Source: Desulfamplus sp.
GTDB taxonomy: Bacteria; Desulfobacterota; Desulfobacteria; Desulfobacterales; Desulfobacteraceae
Assembly (NCBI GenBank): GCA_015231705.1
Contig: JADGBC010000018.1
Location: 1-33,766 of the forward strand
Direction: 5' to 3'
Length of the DNA stretch: 33,766 nt
Notes under the pieces: model-generated
Database searches by the model: none
The model's input: the letters and a program-made list of their open reading frames with translations, nothing else
What the model was told of the DNA's origin: nothing
Made by a program: the position numbers and the translations under genes
Part shown: in pieces, positions 7,592 to 16,367 of the stretch
How positions within the stretch are numbered: the first letter of the stretch is position 1
Layout of the letters: the number at the start of each line of letters is the position of its first letter

Positions 7592-8854
7592 TTAAAGCGA
7601 GATGATCTCCCTGTTAAACAGATCCCCTTTACGACCTCTTATCAGCATACTGGAGCTGTCAGGGCTGAACAAGGGGGATTCCAGATCCTCATACTGTGCA
7701 TTTAGTCTTTTGCCGTTAAGGGCGATATAGTAAAAATCACCTTTTTTTACCTTGGCGGCAAGGTGTAAACCATCAAGGCTGAAAACCGGTGGCCATACCA
7801 TATCAAAAGGTTCATCCCATCTTGTTCCATCCACAGCCACACCCCATTTACCATTATCTTTAAAAAGACAGGCGATTCTGCTTCCATCAGGGCTGAAAAC
7901 AATGTCAGAGACACAGTCAGAAAAATTGATACCCCAAGAAATATTATCAATAGCAATAGTCCACCTTCCGAACGAAGGTGATACAATGGCAGCAATCTTT
8001 GTTCCATCAGGAGAATAGTTATGTTGCCAGAGCTGAAAATATGGGGTCTCCCATAAAATGATCCCATCTTTTGCTAGAAACCATTTACCTCCTTTTTTGA
8101 CCGGTGCGGTGACAGAATTGTCATTTGGAGAGAAACATGGCTCCCAAACTGAAGAAAAAGATCTGTCCCATGTCTTTCCATCAACAGCAATGTAATATTC
8201 GCCATATGAGGCTCTAACTGAAGCTGCAACATGGCTGGAATCTTTTGAAAATGACGGATTCCACACATTCATGAAGTTATGGCTCCATGCATCTCCATTT
8301 ACCGCAATTGAATAGCAGCCTTGCCTGAATTTAAAAATTTCGCTTTCAAGTACAGTCACCGATTCAATGACTGCTGCTGTTTTTTGGCCGTCTGGACTCA
8401 AAATCATCCCGGTCAGCCGAGAAAACGCATTTTCCCAGGGAATCTCATTGTTGACAACACAATAGGAGAGCTCCTTTTGAACAGATACTGCTATCTGTCC
8501 ATTGGAATTAAAGGTCATGTTCCATATAAAATCATAGCTGTTTTCCCAGGGGGTATCATCTGTGGAGACTTTCCATTTACCAGTTTCAGATACAAATGCA
8601 GAGAGGCGACTATCAGGGCCAAATCGCAAATTCCACACTTTGTCATAACCGCTTTCCCAAGGCTCAGGTTCACCCTCGCTAGTCTGAGTGCATACGGTGA
8701 ACTCCATATCATCATTTTTTACAATTATTCCAACTCTCTCTCCATCAGGGCTCGCACGGAGCTCTTCTATATATGAAAATTTATTTTTCAATGCACTAAA
8801 GTCAGCCACCAGTTTTGTACCAGCATTCCAATCCCACGTATCACAATTGTTCAT
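7592..8854 (-). CDS. tmcD: Tmc complex beta-propeller-like subunit (TmcD-like)
   Basis: 421 residues from the second ATG of an ATGATG pair, chosen because GGAGGG sits five bases upstream; the frame remains open to 8941. The protein is about ten repeats of ~40 residues with the pattern W-(N/E)-x-x-F-x-x-V-W-x-P-x-F-S-x-D-G, then IA-x-V and a GKW-x-(I/V)-AVDG strand (for example SFSSVWEPCFSPND, GKWGVAVDGTRWDEPF). These look like WD40/TolB-type propeller blades. There is no signal peptide, so it is probably cytoplasmic. TmcD of Desulfovibrio is described as a tryptophan-rich subunit of unknown role, which fits. It is the first gene of this tmc run. Confidence 0.7.
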   Translation of the reverse strand: MNNCDTWDWNAGTKLVADFSALKNKFSYIEELRASPDGERVGIIVKNDDMEFTVCTQTSEGEPEPWESGYDKVWNLRFGPDSRLSAFVSETGKWKVSTDDTPWENSYDFIWNMTFNSNGQIAVSVQKELSYCVVNNEIPWENAFSRLTGMILSPDGQKTAAVIESVTVLESEIFKFRQGCYSIAVNGDAWSHNFMNVWNPSFSKDSSHVAASVRASYGEYYIAVDGKTWDRSFSSVWEPCFSPNDNSVTAPVKKGGKWFLAKDGIILWETPYFQLWQHNYSPDGTKIAAIVSPSFGRWTIAIDNISWGINFSDCVSDIVFSPDGSRIACLFKDNGKWGVAVDGTRWDEPFDMVWPPVFSLDGLHLAAKVKKGDFYYIALNGKRLNAQYEDLESPLFSPDSSSMLIRGRKGDLFNREIISL

Positions 8855-9348
8855 CATGCCCTCCATACACAAGTTACCATAATATAACCATGACCATTTA
8901 AAATGATTATATGTTCTTAACACTCTACCCATTTTTTGCAACTACTATTTATTATAGTGCTACAATTTATTCTCTATTAACAGCAATTTATCATTTAATT
9001 GTCATGCTTCATTTGCCGGTTTACACTTTCTTTAACCACATTCCCATTCTTAGGTGATTTTCTCAAAAAAAGTGTCAACTACTTTTGAGGTGATATGAAA
9101 AATGCCATTTAATTTCATTTTTTTCTATCGCTCTCACTCCGAACTTTTAATCAACCAATAATTGCGGCAACACTGTTTATGTTATTTTCTACAATTTAAG
9201 TTTTTGAATATTTGTCATTTATTCAAAATGTGTTATAAGGAATGCTCACTAAAAACAACAATAATAGAATATGAATAATTAGCCGCTTAGTTTAAGGTTC
9301 TTGTGCAATCAAAACATCATACATTTATAGAATATGGTAAGGTTTAAA
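8855..9348. other. AT-rich divergent intergenic region (tmcD / cyclase)
   Basis: About 490 bases between divergent tmcD and the cyclase gene. No ORF with family-like features was found. A TATAAT hexamer is on the minus strand at 8906-8911, about 50 bases before the chosen tmcD start, but I see no well-spaced -35. This is presumably where both promoters lie; no operator was recognised. Confidence 0.4.
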
Positions 9349-10551
9349 ATGTATAAAACAGATAACGGCACCTTGTTAGCTTTTCCTTCAACTACAAAAA
9401 AGAGATTGCCAAATAGCAAAACAATCTCCCTGGAAGATGAGATCTATAACCTGAGAAAAACTTTGCCTGTGGCTGAAAAACCGACCATATCGACAGAGGC
9501 CATTCAATTAAGAGAACAGGAAGCTCAGTACCGAGAACTTGTGGAGGCCCTTAATGTCGGAGTTTATCGAACAACAGCACATAATAAAAATTTCTTAAAA
9601 GCCAACACAGCTATGGCACATATCTTTGGCTACGACTCCATTGAAGAGTTTATGAGAACCTCCATGTCCGACCACTATCAGCATCCTGAACAACGCCTGG
9701 AAGTAATGGAAATGTTACGAAGAAATGGATGCTGTAAGAACCTTGAAGTTCCAATGAACAAAAAAGATGGCACCAAAATTTGGGTCTCTTTCAATGTTAC
9801 TGTAAAATATGAAAACGATAATAATGCAACGGAACGTAAAATCAAATGGATCGACGGAGTAGCGGAAGATATTACTGAACGGAAAGAGGCAATAAACAAA
9901 TTACAGGAACTCAACGAAGCATATCAACGCTTTGTTCCCCATGAATTTTTACAAACACTGGGAAAAAAAAGCATTCAGGATGTCCAGTTAAATGATCGTA
10001 TCCAAAAAGAGATGTCGATACTCTTTTCAGATATCAGACATTTCTGCATGTTCTCCGAAGCCATGACTCCTGAGGATAACTTCAGATTTATCAATTCATA
10101 TCTGAGCCACATGGGTCCAATTGTTCGCCAGCATAACGGTTTTATTGACAAATTTATAGGAGATTCTATCATGGCACTCTTTGGAGGAAGTGCTGATGAT
10201 GCAGTCTCTTCAGCAATTGTCATGCTCAGAACACTAAAAGACTATAATGAGGGACGAAAACGGGCGGGCTATCTTCCGGTTCAGATCGGTATCGGTATAA
10301 ACACTGGTACGCTTATGCTGGGAACACTTGGTGAAGCTCACAGAATGGAGGGGACTGTGGTTGGGGATGCTGTAAATACCGCATCCCGCCTGGAGAAACT
10401 GACAAAGCATTACAAACGTCCCCTTCTTATAAGTGAAAATACCCTCAATGCACTCAAGGATCCCTCAGTATACGATATAAGGCATGTAGGACGTGTCATT
10501 GTAGAGGGAAGATCTCAGCCCATATCAGTTTACGAAGTATCTGACTTATAG
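9349..10551 (+). CDS. PAS domain-containing class III adenylate/guanylate cyclase
   Basis: 400 residues from ATG 9349, which has TAAGG six to seven bases upstream; an ATG at 9334 is the alternative. A PAS domain lies at about residues 55-185 (YRELVEALNVGVYRT ... DGVAEDITERKEA). A short helix follows, then a class III cyclase domain from about 215. The two metal-binding aspartates are in ILFSDIRHFC and FIGDSIMALFGG, the purine-recognition Lys is in IDKFIGD, and the GTVVGDAVNTASRLEKL motif follows. It has no membrane segments, so it is a soluble sensor making cAMP, or possibly cGMP (the residue before GTVV is Glu). Its stop codon is one base from that of the convergent DHH gene. Confidence 0.85.
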   Translation: MYKTDNGTLLAFPSTTKKRLPNSKTISLEDEIYNLRKTLPVAEKPTISTEAIQLREQEAQYRELVEALNVGVYRTTAHNKNFLKANTAMAHIFGYDSIEEFMRTSMSDHYQHPEQRLEVMEMLRRNGCCKNLEVPMNKKDGTKIWVSFNVTVKYENDNNATERKIKWIDGVAEDITERKEAINKLQELNEAYQRFVPHEFLQTLGKKSIQDVQLNDRIQKEMSILFSDIRHFCMFSEAMTPEDNFRFINSYLSHMGPIVRQHNGFIDKFIGDSIMALFGGSADDAVSSAIVMLRTLKDYNEGRKRAGYLPVQIGIGINTGTLMLGTLGEAHRMEGTVVGDAVNTASRLEKLTKHYKRPLLISENTLNALKDPSVYDIRHVGRVIVEGRSQPISVYEVSDL

Positions 10552-10552
10552 A

Positions 10553-11482
10553 TTACCCCAATATAGTTGCCTCCATCATAATATCAAGGATTTCCTCGAT
10601 ATTACTTTGTGCACATGAGGCATCCATGCTACATCCACCTGCCCCTGTATGCCCCCCTCCTCCATATTTTGAAAGCAGTTTTCCAATATTCAGATTAAAG
10701 CCATCTTTAAATATACTCCGTCCAATACTGACAAGAACTATATTCCTATCGCGGTCGTCATACCTTATTTTAACACTTGCCACACAGTTGGGAAACAGAG
10801 AGTAGGTTAAAAAACGGTTACCTGAGGGTGCCCTGTCCAGCGACCTGAAATCGGTCACAGAGATATTGCCATGAATTTGAGTATACCTTTTAAGAATATC
10901 TGCGTATGCAATATTTTCATCAATCACTTTGGTACACCGTTTTTTTACGTCTCCATCTGTAAGGATTTGATCAATATTTTTTTGACGCAGAAGATGAACT
11001 AACCTATTCCAGTATGGGGGGTCAGAATCGTCACGGTTCTTGACAGTCATTGAAAGAAGGATAAACGGGTAGTTCTGGGGGTAAAGAACCTGGTCCATTG
11101 AAAGAGTGGCTGCGTCAATGACATCCGTCTCTCGAATAAGTTCATCAAAATCCCTGGTCACCTTCCCCTGCTCCCTGTAATATTGATAGACTACTCCGGC
11201 AGCAGATGGGGCAATCTTGAAAGCTCCTTCAATAAGTCGGTTGTTACTGTTGGAGATGTAATCAGTGAATTGTGTACTGTTGGATACGTGATGGTCAAAC
11301 CAGACTGAACATCTTGGATCAAATGGAAGATTTGCCATGATGTCTCCCTGTTTGATATCTGCATTGCCATTTTGTACCTGGCTTGGCTCCAGCCACACCA
11401 AGGGCAACTCTTTCTGATGGGCTTCCAGAATAATTACAGCACACACAATGCCGTCAAAGTCGGGTCTTGTGACTATTCTCAT
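10553..11482 (-). CDS. DHH-family phosphoesterase
   Basis: 309 residues. The N-terminal RPDFDGIVCAV motif and SVWFDHHVSN, the DHH signature, supply the metal-binding aspartates and histidines. The C-terminal GGGGHTGAGGCSMD is the DHHA1 substrate-binding glycine motif. The family includes NrnA-type oligoribonucleases, cyclic-dinucleotide phosphodiesterases and pyrophosphatases. The substrate cannot be settled from the sequence, and its neighbour making cyclic nucleotides does not prove a link. It ends one base from the cyclase stop; the short intergenic distance implies no separate terminator hairpin. Confidence 0.8.
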   Translation of the reverse strand: MRIVTRPDFDGIVCAVIILEAHQKELPLVWLEPSQVQNGNADIKQGDIMANLPFDPRCSVWFDHHVSNSTQFTDYISNSNNRLIEGAFKIAPSAAGVVYQYYREQGKVTRDFDELIRETDVIDAATLSMDQVLYPQNYPFILLSMTVKNRDDSDPPYWNRLVHLLRQKNIDQILTDGDVKKRCTKVIDENIAYADILKRYTQIHGNISVTDFRSLDRAPSGNRFLTYSLFPNCVASVKIRYDDRDRNIVLVSIGRSIFKDGFNLNIGKLLSKYGGGGHTGAGGCSMDASCAQSNIEEILDIMMEATILG

Positions 11483-11636
11483 GTTGTTTCGTTCTTTTTA
11501 TATTAAATTGTCCAAGTTGATTTTACTTTTTCCATGCCACGCCTGTTTACTTTTATTATCAGGCTGTTTATTGTTATATATCGGTATGTTCTTAAATTTC
11601 AATTTAAAAGTTTTAAAAAACTTACGGTGGGACATT

Positions 11637-12047
11637 ATGATTCTATACGATGGACTCTATGAATGGGATGGAAAAAGTACAGACGGAAAACAACCTATAT
11701 GCTGGTGGCCAGGCTCTTACCGGATGAGAATTGTTGATCTTTCGTCAGATAATCCCAAAATAATATACCTTAAGTCATATGCTGTTATTTTAAAAAACAG
11801 TGGAAGAGGAACTTCTCTTAAAAATTATATCCATAATTTTGCACGGGTGGTATCAAAAAAATTCAACATTGAGATCGAAAAGACATTATGGGCAGAAATA
11901 GGCCATGATGATACAAATATTGATGAACGTCTCATGATTGCCAATATCCGCTGTATGTCATATGTGGGAGATAAACAACTTCTCTCATCAGTCTGGAGAG
12001 CAATAATGCCCAATGAACTTAAGCTTCTGGCTCCTTGGATTTTCTAG
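11637..12047 (+). CDS. Hypothetical protein, 136 aa
   Basis: I do not recognise this family. ATG 11637 is preceded by GGTGGG and begins MILYDGLYEWDGKSTDG. The open frame runs back to 11448, but that part overlaps the divergent DHH gene start and encodes low-quality hydrophobic sequence, so the shorter start is chosen. The protein is soluble-looking, mixed alpha/beta and rich in Trp near the N-terminus (ICWWPGSYRMRIVDL), ending NELKLLAPWIF. The tidy N-terminal part and RBS suggest a real gene, but there is no functional clue beyond its location divergent from the DHH phosphoesterase. Confidence 0.5.
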   Translation: MILYDGLYEWDGKSTDGKQPICWWPGSYRMRIVDLSSDNPKIIYLKSYAVILKNSGRGTSLKNYIHNFARVVSKKFNIEIEKTLWAEIGHDDTNIDERLMIANIRCMSYVGDKQLLSSVWRAIMPNELKLLAPWIF

Positions 12048-12124
12048 AGTTTCTACAGTAGCCAATAAGTTAATCTTCGGTTCAAATAGGCCACAGATTC
12101 AAAATTTTAAACTCCAAAACTTAG

Positions 12125-12142
12125 GGTTCAAAATTTTGAACC
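12125..12142. promoter_or_regulatory. 18-bp perfect palindrome
   Basis: ggttcaaaattttgaacc reads the same on both strands. A degenerate partner, gattcaaaattttaaact, lies about 30 bases upstream. It may be an operator or the remnant of a repeat. It sits in the 527-base gap 12048-12574, which has no other recognised gene. Confidence 0.35.
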
Positions 12143-12455
12143 GGCAAAATATAGAGAAAAAAAGCCTTTATATCAAATATTTATGAGTTATTACAACCTT
12201 CAAAAAATCAAAACCGATTCATTATTTTGAACTTTGAAGATATTTATCAGGCACATCAGAGATGATATTATCAAAAGCCTTCAAACACTCCACATATTTT
12301 AAACCAATATAACTATTTATTTTTATTAAACATATCTATCAACGAACAAATTATTTTTTATTTTTCTTCATTTTGGATCACAGTTGGCAACACATTTGCA
12401 TTAGTAGATATTCAAACACTAACATAAAGTTAGTTTTCATCTTTTTCCTCCTTTT

Positions 12456-12497
12456 AAAAAGGCTGGTTTCAGAAATGGTTCTGAAATCGGCCTTTTT
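12456..12497. terminator. Strong 19-bp hairpin, possible bidirectional terminator
   Basis: Left arm 12456-12474 and right arm 12479-12497 pair along all 19 positions (two G-U pairs) around a four-base loop atgg. The outer five pairs are A-T, giving A-run and T-run flanks as in bidirectional rho-independent terminators. It lies about 410 bases after the 136-aa gene and about 80 bases before the SDR gene, so a leader or attenuator role for the latter is also possible. Confidence 0.5.
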
Positions 12498-12574
12498 AAG
12501 TTCATGCCACCACCTGCATAAAATATCACTTGATATCAGTGCATCGTCAACCCTAAAAATATTAAAAACAGCAA

Positions 12575-14158
12575 ATGACAAAATCCTACACACCCGAAGA
12601 AATAGATAAATGTATCTCCATGCTTGAAAACATGACGGAACAAAGCGAACTTCTTGCACATATACCTGAGCAAAAAAGAATTGCTCTTCTTTCGGCAGCA
12701 GGGAGGATCTCGCGGCCGGACAGAAAATATCTCAAACAGAGACGCAAGGAGCTCAACAAGATACAACGACAGCCGGTTATTAAGCATGACAGACGGGCCA
12801 GAGCAGCCACAGGTATAAGAAGTGCCAGAGAAACAGATGTATTTGAAGCTCCTGCAAAAATCACTGCCATCTCTTCAAGCAGGGATGGTTCTGCAAAACA
12901 ACTTAATTCGCCTCGTAACTGCTATGTCTGCAAGACAAAATACACAACATTGCACCATTTCTATGATTCAATGTGCCCTCAATGTGCTGACTTTAACTAC
13001 CAAAAACGCTTTCAGACAGCTTCTCTTGAAGGCAAAGTTGCCCTGATTACTGGCTCCAGGCTTAAAATAGGATATCAGGCTGCCTTGATGATGCTTCGTG
13101 CAGGGGCAAAAGTTGTTGCTACAACGCGCTTTCCGGTTGATGCTGCTATTCGTTATTCCAGAGAGAAGGATTTTCATGAGTGGAAACAGAGACTTGACAT
13201 ATATGGCCTGGATTTAAGACACATCCCAAGTGTTGAGATATTTGCGGGCTATATTGAAAACCACTATCATCGACTTGATATTCTCATCAACAACGCTGCA
13301 CAGACTGTCAGAAGGCCACCAGGATTTTATGCACATCTTATGGAAAATGAGAATCTGACCACAGAGACTTTGCGACTTTCTCATCCAGATGCTGCACGGC
13401 TACTTGAAGAGCACAGTATATGCAAAGAGAGATTAAATGCGATTACCCTTAAACAGCACCCGGCTCACGAACAAATTATTAATGGGATTGATAACAAGTC
13501 TGCGGTCATGCCGATCACATGGCATAACCGTGATGATGCCCCTGCAATAGGACTGCGAGCATCTGCACAGCTATCCCAAATTCCCTACAGCCTTGATGAC
13601 TCTATCGGAACTGAAGAAATTTTTCCAGGAGGGCGGCTTGATATGGATCTTCAGCAGATTGACTTGCGTACAACCAATAGCTGGAGGCTTAAACTTGGTG
13701 AGATTCACACATCTGAAATGGTGGAAGTTCAGTTGGTCAATGCTGTTGCCCCGTTTGTTCTTTGCAACAGACTTATTGATCTTATGAAAAAAGATTACAC
13801 AGGGCAAAAACACATTGTAAATGTAACAGCCATGGAGGGAAAATTTCACAGATTCAAGCAGGCTTCGCGCCATCCCCACACAAACATGGCAAAAGCTGCT
13901 TTAAACATGATGACCCATACGGCTGCGGCTGACCTTGCAAAGCATGGAATATATATAAATGCGGTGGATACAGGATGGGTAACAGACGAAGATCCTGTTG
14001 CTCTTGCCAAAAAAAAAGAAGAGGTGCATGATTTCCAGCCGCCACTAGATATCGTTGATGGTGCTGCCAGAATATGCGACCCCTTCTTTGATGGTATTTT
14101 GACTGAAAAGCACTGGTGTGGAAAATTCCTGAAAGATTACAAACCGATTGACTGGTGA
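12575..14158 (+). CDS. Large SDR-family protein with N-terminal zinc-ribbon-like segment and non-canonical active site
   Basis: 527 residues, about twice the size of a classical short-chain dehydrogenase. Residues 1-100 are charged and helical. Cys116, Cys119, Cys134 and Cys137 (CYVC...CPQC) form a probable zinc ribbon. The Rossmann fold starts about residue 152 with [15 protein letters not shown] and continues with [17 protein letters not shown]. The expected Y-x-x-x-K reads T436-N-M-A-K440 ([13 protein letters not shown]), so the catalytic Tyr is missing, and the usual Ser region reads [10 protein letters not shown]. The fold is secure, but classical oxidoreductase activity is doubtful. The start ATG 12575 has no strong RBS. 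It is divergent in function from AtuB (a normal-size SDR) despite lying beside the acyl-CoA cluster. Confidence 0.75.
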   Translation: MTKSYTPEEIDKCISMLENMTEQSELLAHIPEQKRIALLSAAGRISRPDRKYLKQRRKELNKIQRQPVIKHDRRARAATGIRSARETDVFEAPAKITAISSSRDGSAKQLNSPRNCYVCKTKYTTLHHFYDSMCPQCADFNYQKRFQTASLEGKVALITGSRLKIGYQAALMMLRAGAKVVATTRFPVDAAIRYSREKDFHEWKQRLDIYGLDLRHIPSVEIFAGYIENHYHRLDILINNAAQTVRRPPGFYAHLMENENLTTETLRLSHPDAARLLEEHSICKERLNAITLKQHPAHEQIINGIDNKSAVMPITWHNRDDAPAIGLRASAQLSQIPYSLDDSIGTEEIFPGGRLDMDLQQIDLRTTNSWRLKLGEIHTSEMVEVQLVNAVAPFVLCNRLIDLMKKDYTGQKHIVNVTAMEGKFHRFKQASRHPHTNMAKAALNMMTHTAAADLAKHGIYINAVDTGWVTDEDPVALAKKKEEVHDFQPPLDIVDGAARICDPFFDGILTEKHWCGKFLKDYKPIDW

Positions 14159-14229
14159 TAACCGGCACGGCCGGAGCTGGGTATTGGATCTGGGCCACAA
14201 CGAAGAATGAAAGTCATATACACACAGCT
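14157..14229 (+). repeat. Dispersed repeat R2 (copy after the SDR gene)
   Basis: It begins within the SDR stop codon (gataaccggcacggccgg) and ends near cacacagct. By hand it matches about 59 of 73 bases with the reverse complement of 17643-17715, including gataaccgg, acggccggagc, gtattgg, cacaac and aagaatgaaag. It contains a short ccgg-rich palindrome, like REP elements. Confidence 0.65.
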
Positions 14230-14260
14230 ATCTGAAGAGATTTTCACACAAAAGGCTTTT

Positions 14261-16297
14261 TCAAATCCTGATTGCCGCCAGAAAGCCTCCATGCATGGCA
14301 TCATTTAGTTTGCCTGGCTTGACGCAATCCCCGATTGTGGAAAACGAGATTCCATGTTTTTCCATCTTGTTTTCCAGATCTGTCTCCACTCTTCTTCTGA
14401 TCTCTATTTCAATATCTTTGACTGCTGTAGAGCCTGATGCCAGGATCACACTGTCAAACTGCTCCTGGCAGATTTGCCCCTCTTTTTCAAATTCAACCAA
14501 TCCATTCTTGATAGACAGAACCTTTGCACCGGTTTTGATCTGAACACCATATCTTTTCAGGTTGTTCATCAGAATCCATTTTGTTGATTTGCCCACATCC
14601 TGACCAGCCTTGTCAAGCATTTCAAATACAGTCACCTTTGAAGAACCGTTAAACATATAATGTTTCAGCCGCTCCACTTCCAGGGCATCATAGGTCATAA
14701 GAAAATGAAGCATATCAGGCGAGAGAGTGCCCTTGTGAGCTATAAAAAACGCTGTTTCAAGGCCCACAGCCCCGCCGCCTATTACAGCCACACTTTTTCC
14801 AAGATACGGGCTGTTTTTCAATACATCCCATGAAGAGAGGACTCCTGAGTCATCCGCCCCCTTAATTGGCGGAATAATGGGCTTTGCACCCTGAGCAATA
14901 ATAAGGTGGTCAGGATTTATTTTTTTGATCAGATCTAAATCAACGACTATATTCAGGTGAATTGGAATATCATATTTTTTGAGCATGGCCCTGTAGTAGC
15001 GTATATATTCAAGAAGCTCCTGCTTATGGGGGGGAGCAGCAGCAGTCCAGAGCTGCCCACCTATATCTTCGCTCTTTTCATAGATCTCCACATGATGCCC
15101 TGCCCTCTTTGCAGTGACAGCAGCTTCAAGGCCTGCAACACCTGCACCCACTACCATAACATTTTTGGCCTGGACACATTTTGAAATTTTTCTCTCTCCT
15201 TCAAATCCAGCTCGCACATTTCCAATGCAGGAGACGGGTCGCCCTGAAAAGATCTCATCAGTGCACCCTTGGGAGCAGGCCACACAGGGTCTGATCTCTT
15301 CAGGCTTGCCCATTTTAGCTTTTTGGGGCCAGAACGGGTCGGCAATCAACACCCGTCCAAGATTGACCATGTCTGCCTGACCATCCCTTAAAATACGTTC
15401 GGCCTGTTCTGGCGTGGCAATTCTGTTGGATGCCATCACAGGTACTAAAACCGCATGTTTTATATTCATTGCAAGATATGAGAAGCCAGATTGCGGAAGC
15501 TCCATGGGAAGTTGGGGAACTTTTGATTCATGCCATCCGCCGGTCACATTAATGATATCAGCTCCCGCTTTTTCATACACCCTTGCAATCTCGGGTGTTT
15601 CAGTATCAGTCGTGCTTCCTGGAACGAAATCGTTTCCTGCCATCCTGACCCCGATGGGAAAATCAGTCCCTACTTTATCCCTGATCATCTCTATGATCTG
15701 CCTTGGGAATCTTGTCCGGTTTTCAAAACTTCCACCATATTCATCCCTTCTGATGTTTGTCAGAGGAGATAAAAACTGTGTAATTAGATATCCGGCAGAA
15801 GCGATAATTTCAACCCCTTCAAATCCAGCTTTTTTTGCTCTGTCTGCCGCATTCGCAAAGGCTATCTGGACAGCATGAATATCTTCAAGGGTCATCTCTT
15901 TTGGTGTGGTTTTGGAATAATTTGAAAAGAGTGCTGAAGGTGCAATTGGAGTTTCGTTATTGATAAGAAATGGGTGGGTATAGGCACCACCGTGAAATAG
16001 TTGAATCCAGGGGCTTGCACCATGACTTTTGATCATCTGCGTGGCCTTTAAAAATGAGTCGATCGCCTCATCTTTGGCAAGGGACAAGGGTACAAAACCT
16101 GAGCCTATAAAGTCAATTCCAACAGGGCCTATGGTTACAATACCGGCTCCACCTTTTGCGATTTCATTATAGAAATTATAATATTTATCATTTAGCTTTG
16201 TGTCATATGAATATAAAAGACCCAAGGATGGATAGGCAATCCGGTTCCTGATTTCCAACCGGTTGATCGTTATGGGGCTAAAAAGAGTGCTGTACAT
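14261..16297 (-). CDS. 2,4-dienoyl-CoA reductase-like NADH:flavin oxidoreductase (FadH/OYE family)
   Basis: 678 residues, full length for the family. Residues 1-340 form an Old Yellow Enzyme barrel (start STLFSPITINRLEIRNR). The FadH-like active-site Tyr is in SAGYLITQFLSP and the His in GGWHESKVPQ. The [4Fe-4S] cysteines follow as C-x2-C-x3-C-x11-C (CVACSQGC ... VSCIGN). After this come an FAD/NAD(P) module with VVGAGVAGLEAAV and AVIGGGAVGLETAFF. The enzyme would reduce a double bond of a dienoyl-CoA or similar enone using FMN, FAD and the cluster. AAGGAG precedes ATG 16297. It is the last gene of the acyl-CoA cluster, 70 bases after the acyl-CoA dehydrogenase. The substrate is unproven. Confidence 0.8.
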   Translation of the reverse strand: MYSTLFSPITINRLEIRNRIAYPSLGLLYSYDTKLNDKYYNFYNEIAKGGAGIVTIGPVGIDFIGSGFVPLSLAKDEAIDSFLKATQMIKSHGASPWIQLFHGGAYTHPFLINNETPIAPSALFSNYSKTTPKEMTLEDIHAVQIAFANAADRAKKAGFEGVEIIASAGYLITQFLSPLTNIRRDEYGGSFENRTRFPRQIIEMIRDKVGTDFPIGVRMAGNDFVPGSTTDTETPEIARVYEKAGADIINVTGGWHESKVPQLPMELPQSGFSYLAMNIKHAVLVPVMASNRIATPEQAERILRDGQADMVNLGRVLIADPFWPQKAKMGKPEEIRPCVACSQGCTDEIFSGRPVSCIGNVRAGFEGERKISKCVQAKNVMVVGAGVAGLEAAVTAKRAGHHVEIYEKSEDIGGQLWTAAAPPHKQELLEYIRYYRAMLKKYDIPIHLNIVVDLDLIKKINPDHLIIAQGAKPIIPPIKGADDSGVLSSWDVLKNSPYLGKSVAVIGGGAVGLETAFFIAHKGTLSPDMLHFLMTYDALEVERLKHYMFNGSSKVTVFEMLDKAGQDVGKSTKWILMNNLKRYGVQIKTGAKVLSIKNGLVEFEKEGQICQEQFDSVILASGSTAVKDIEIEIRRRVETDLENKMEKHGISFSTIGDCVKPGKLNDAMHGGFLAAIRI

Positions 16298-16367
16298 GCT
16301 ATCTCCTTATTGGTTCCGTCTGACCTTAAAAAACAAATGTTGTTCAACAGATGGCCACAACGATGGT

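Noticed and set aside
11448-11636. N-terminal extension of the 136-aa protein
   Set aside because: It overlaps the start of the divergent DHH gene, encodes unconvincing hydrophobic sequence and has no RBS, while ATG 11637 does.
12575-14158. SDR gene as AtuB of a terpene pathway
   Set aside because: AtuB is a normal-size SDR; this protein is twice as long, lacks the catalytic Tyr and is on the opposite strand.
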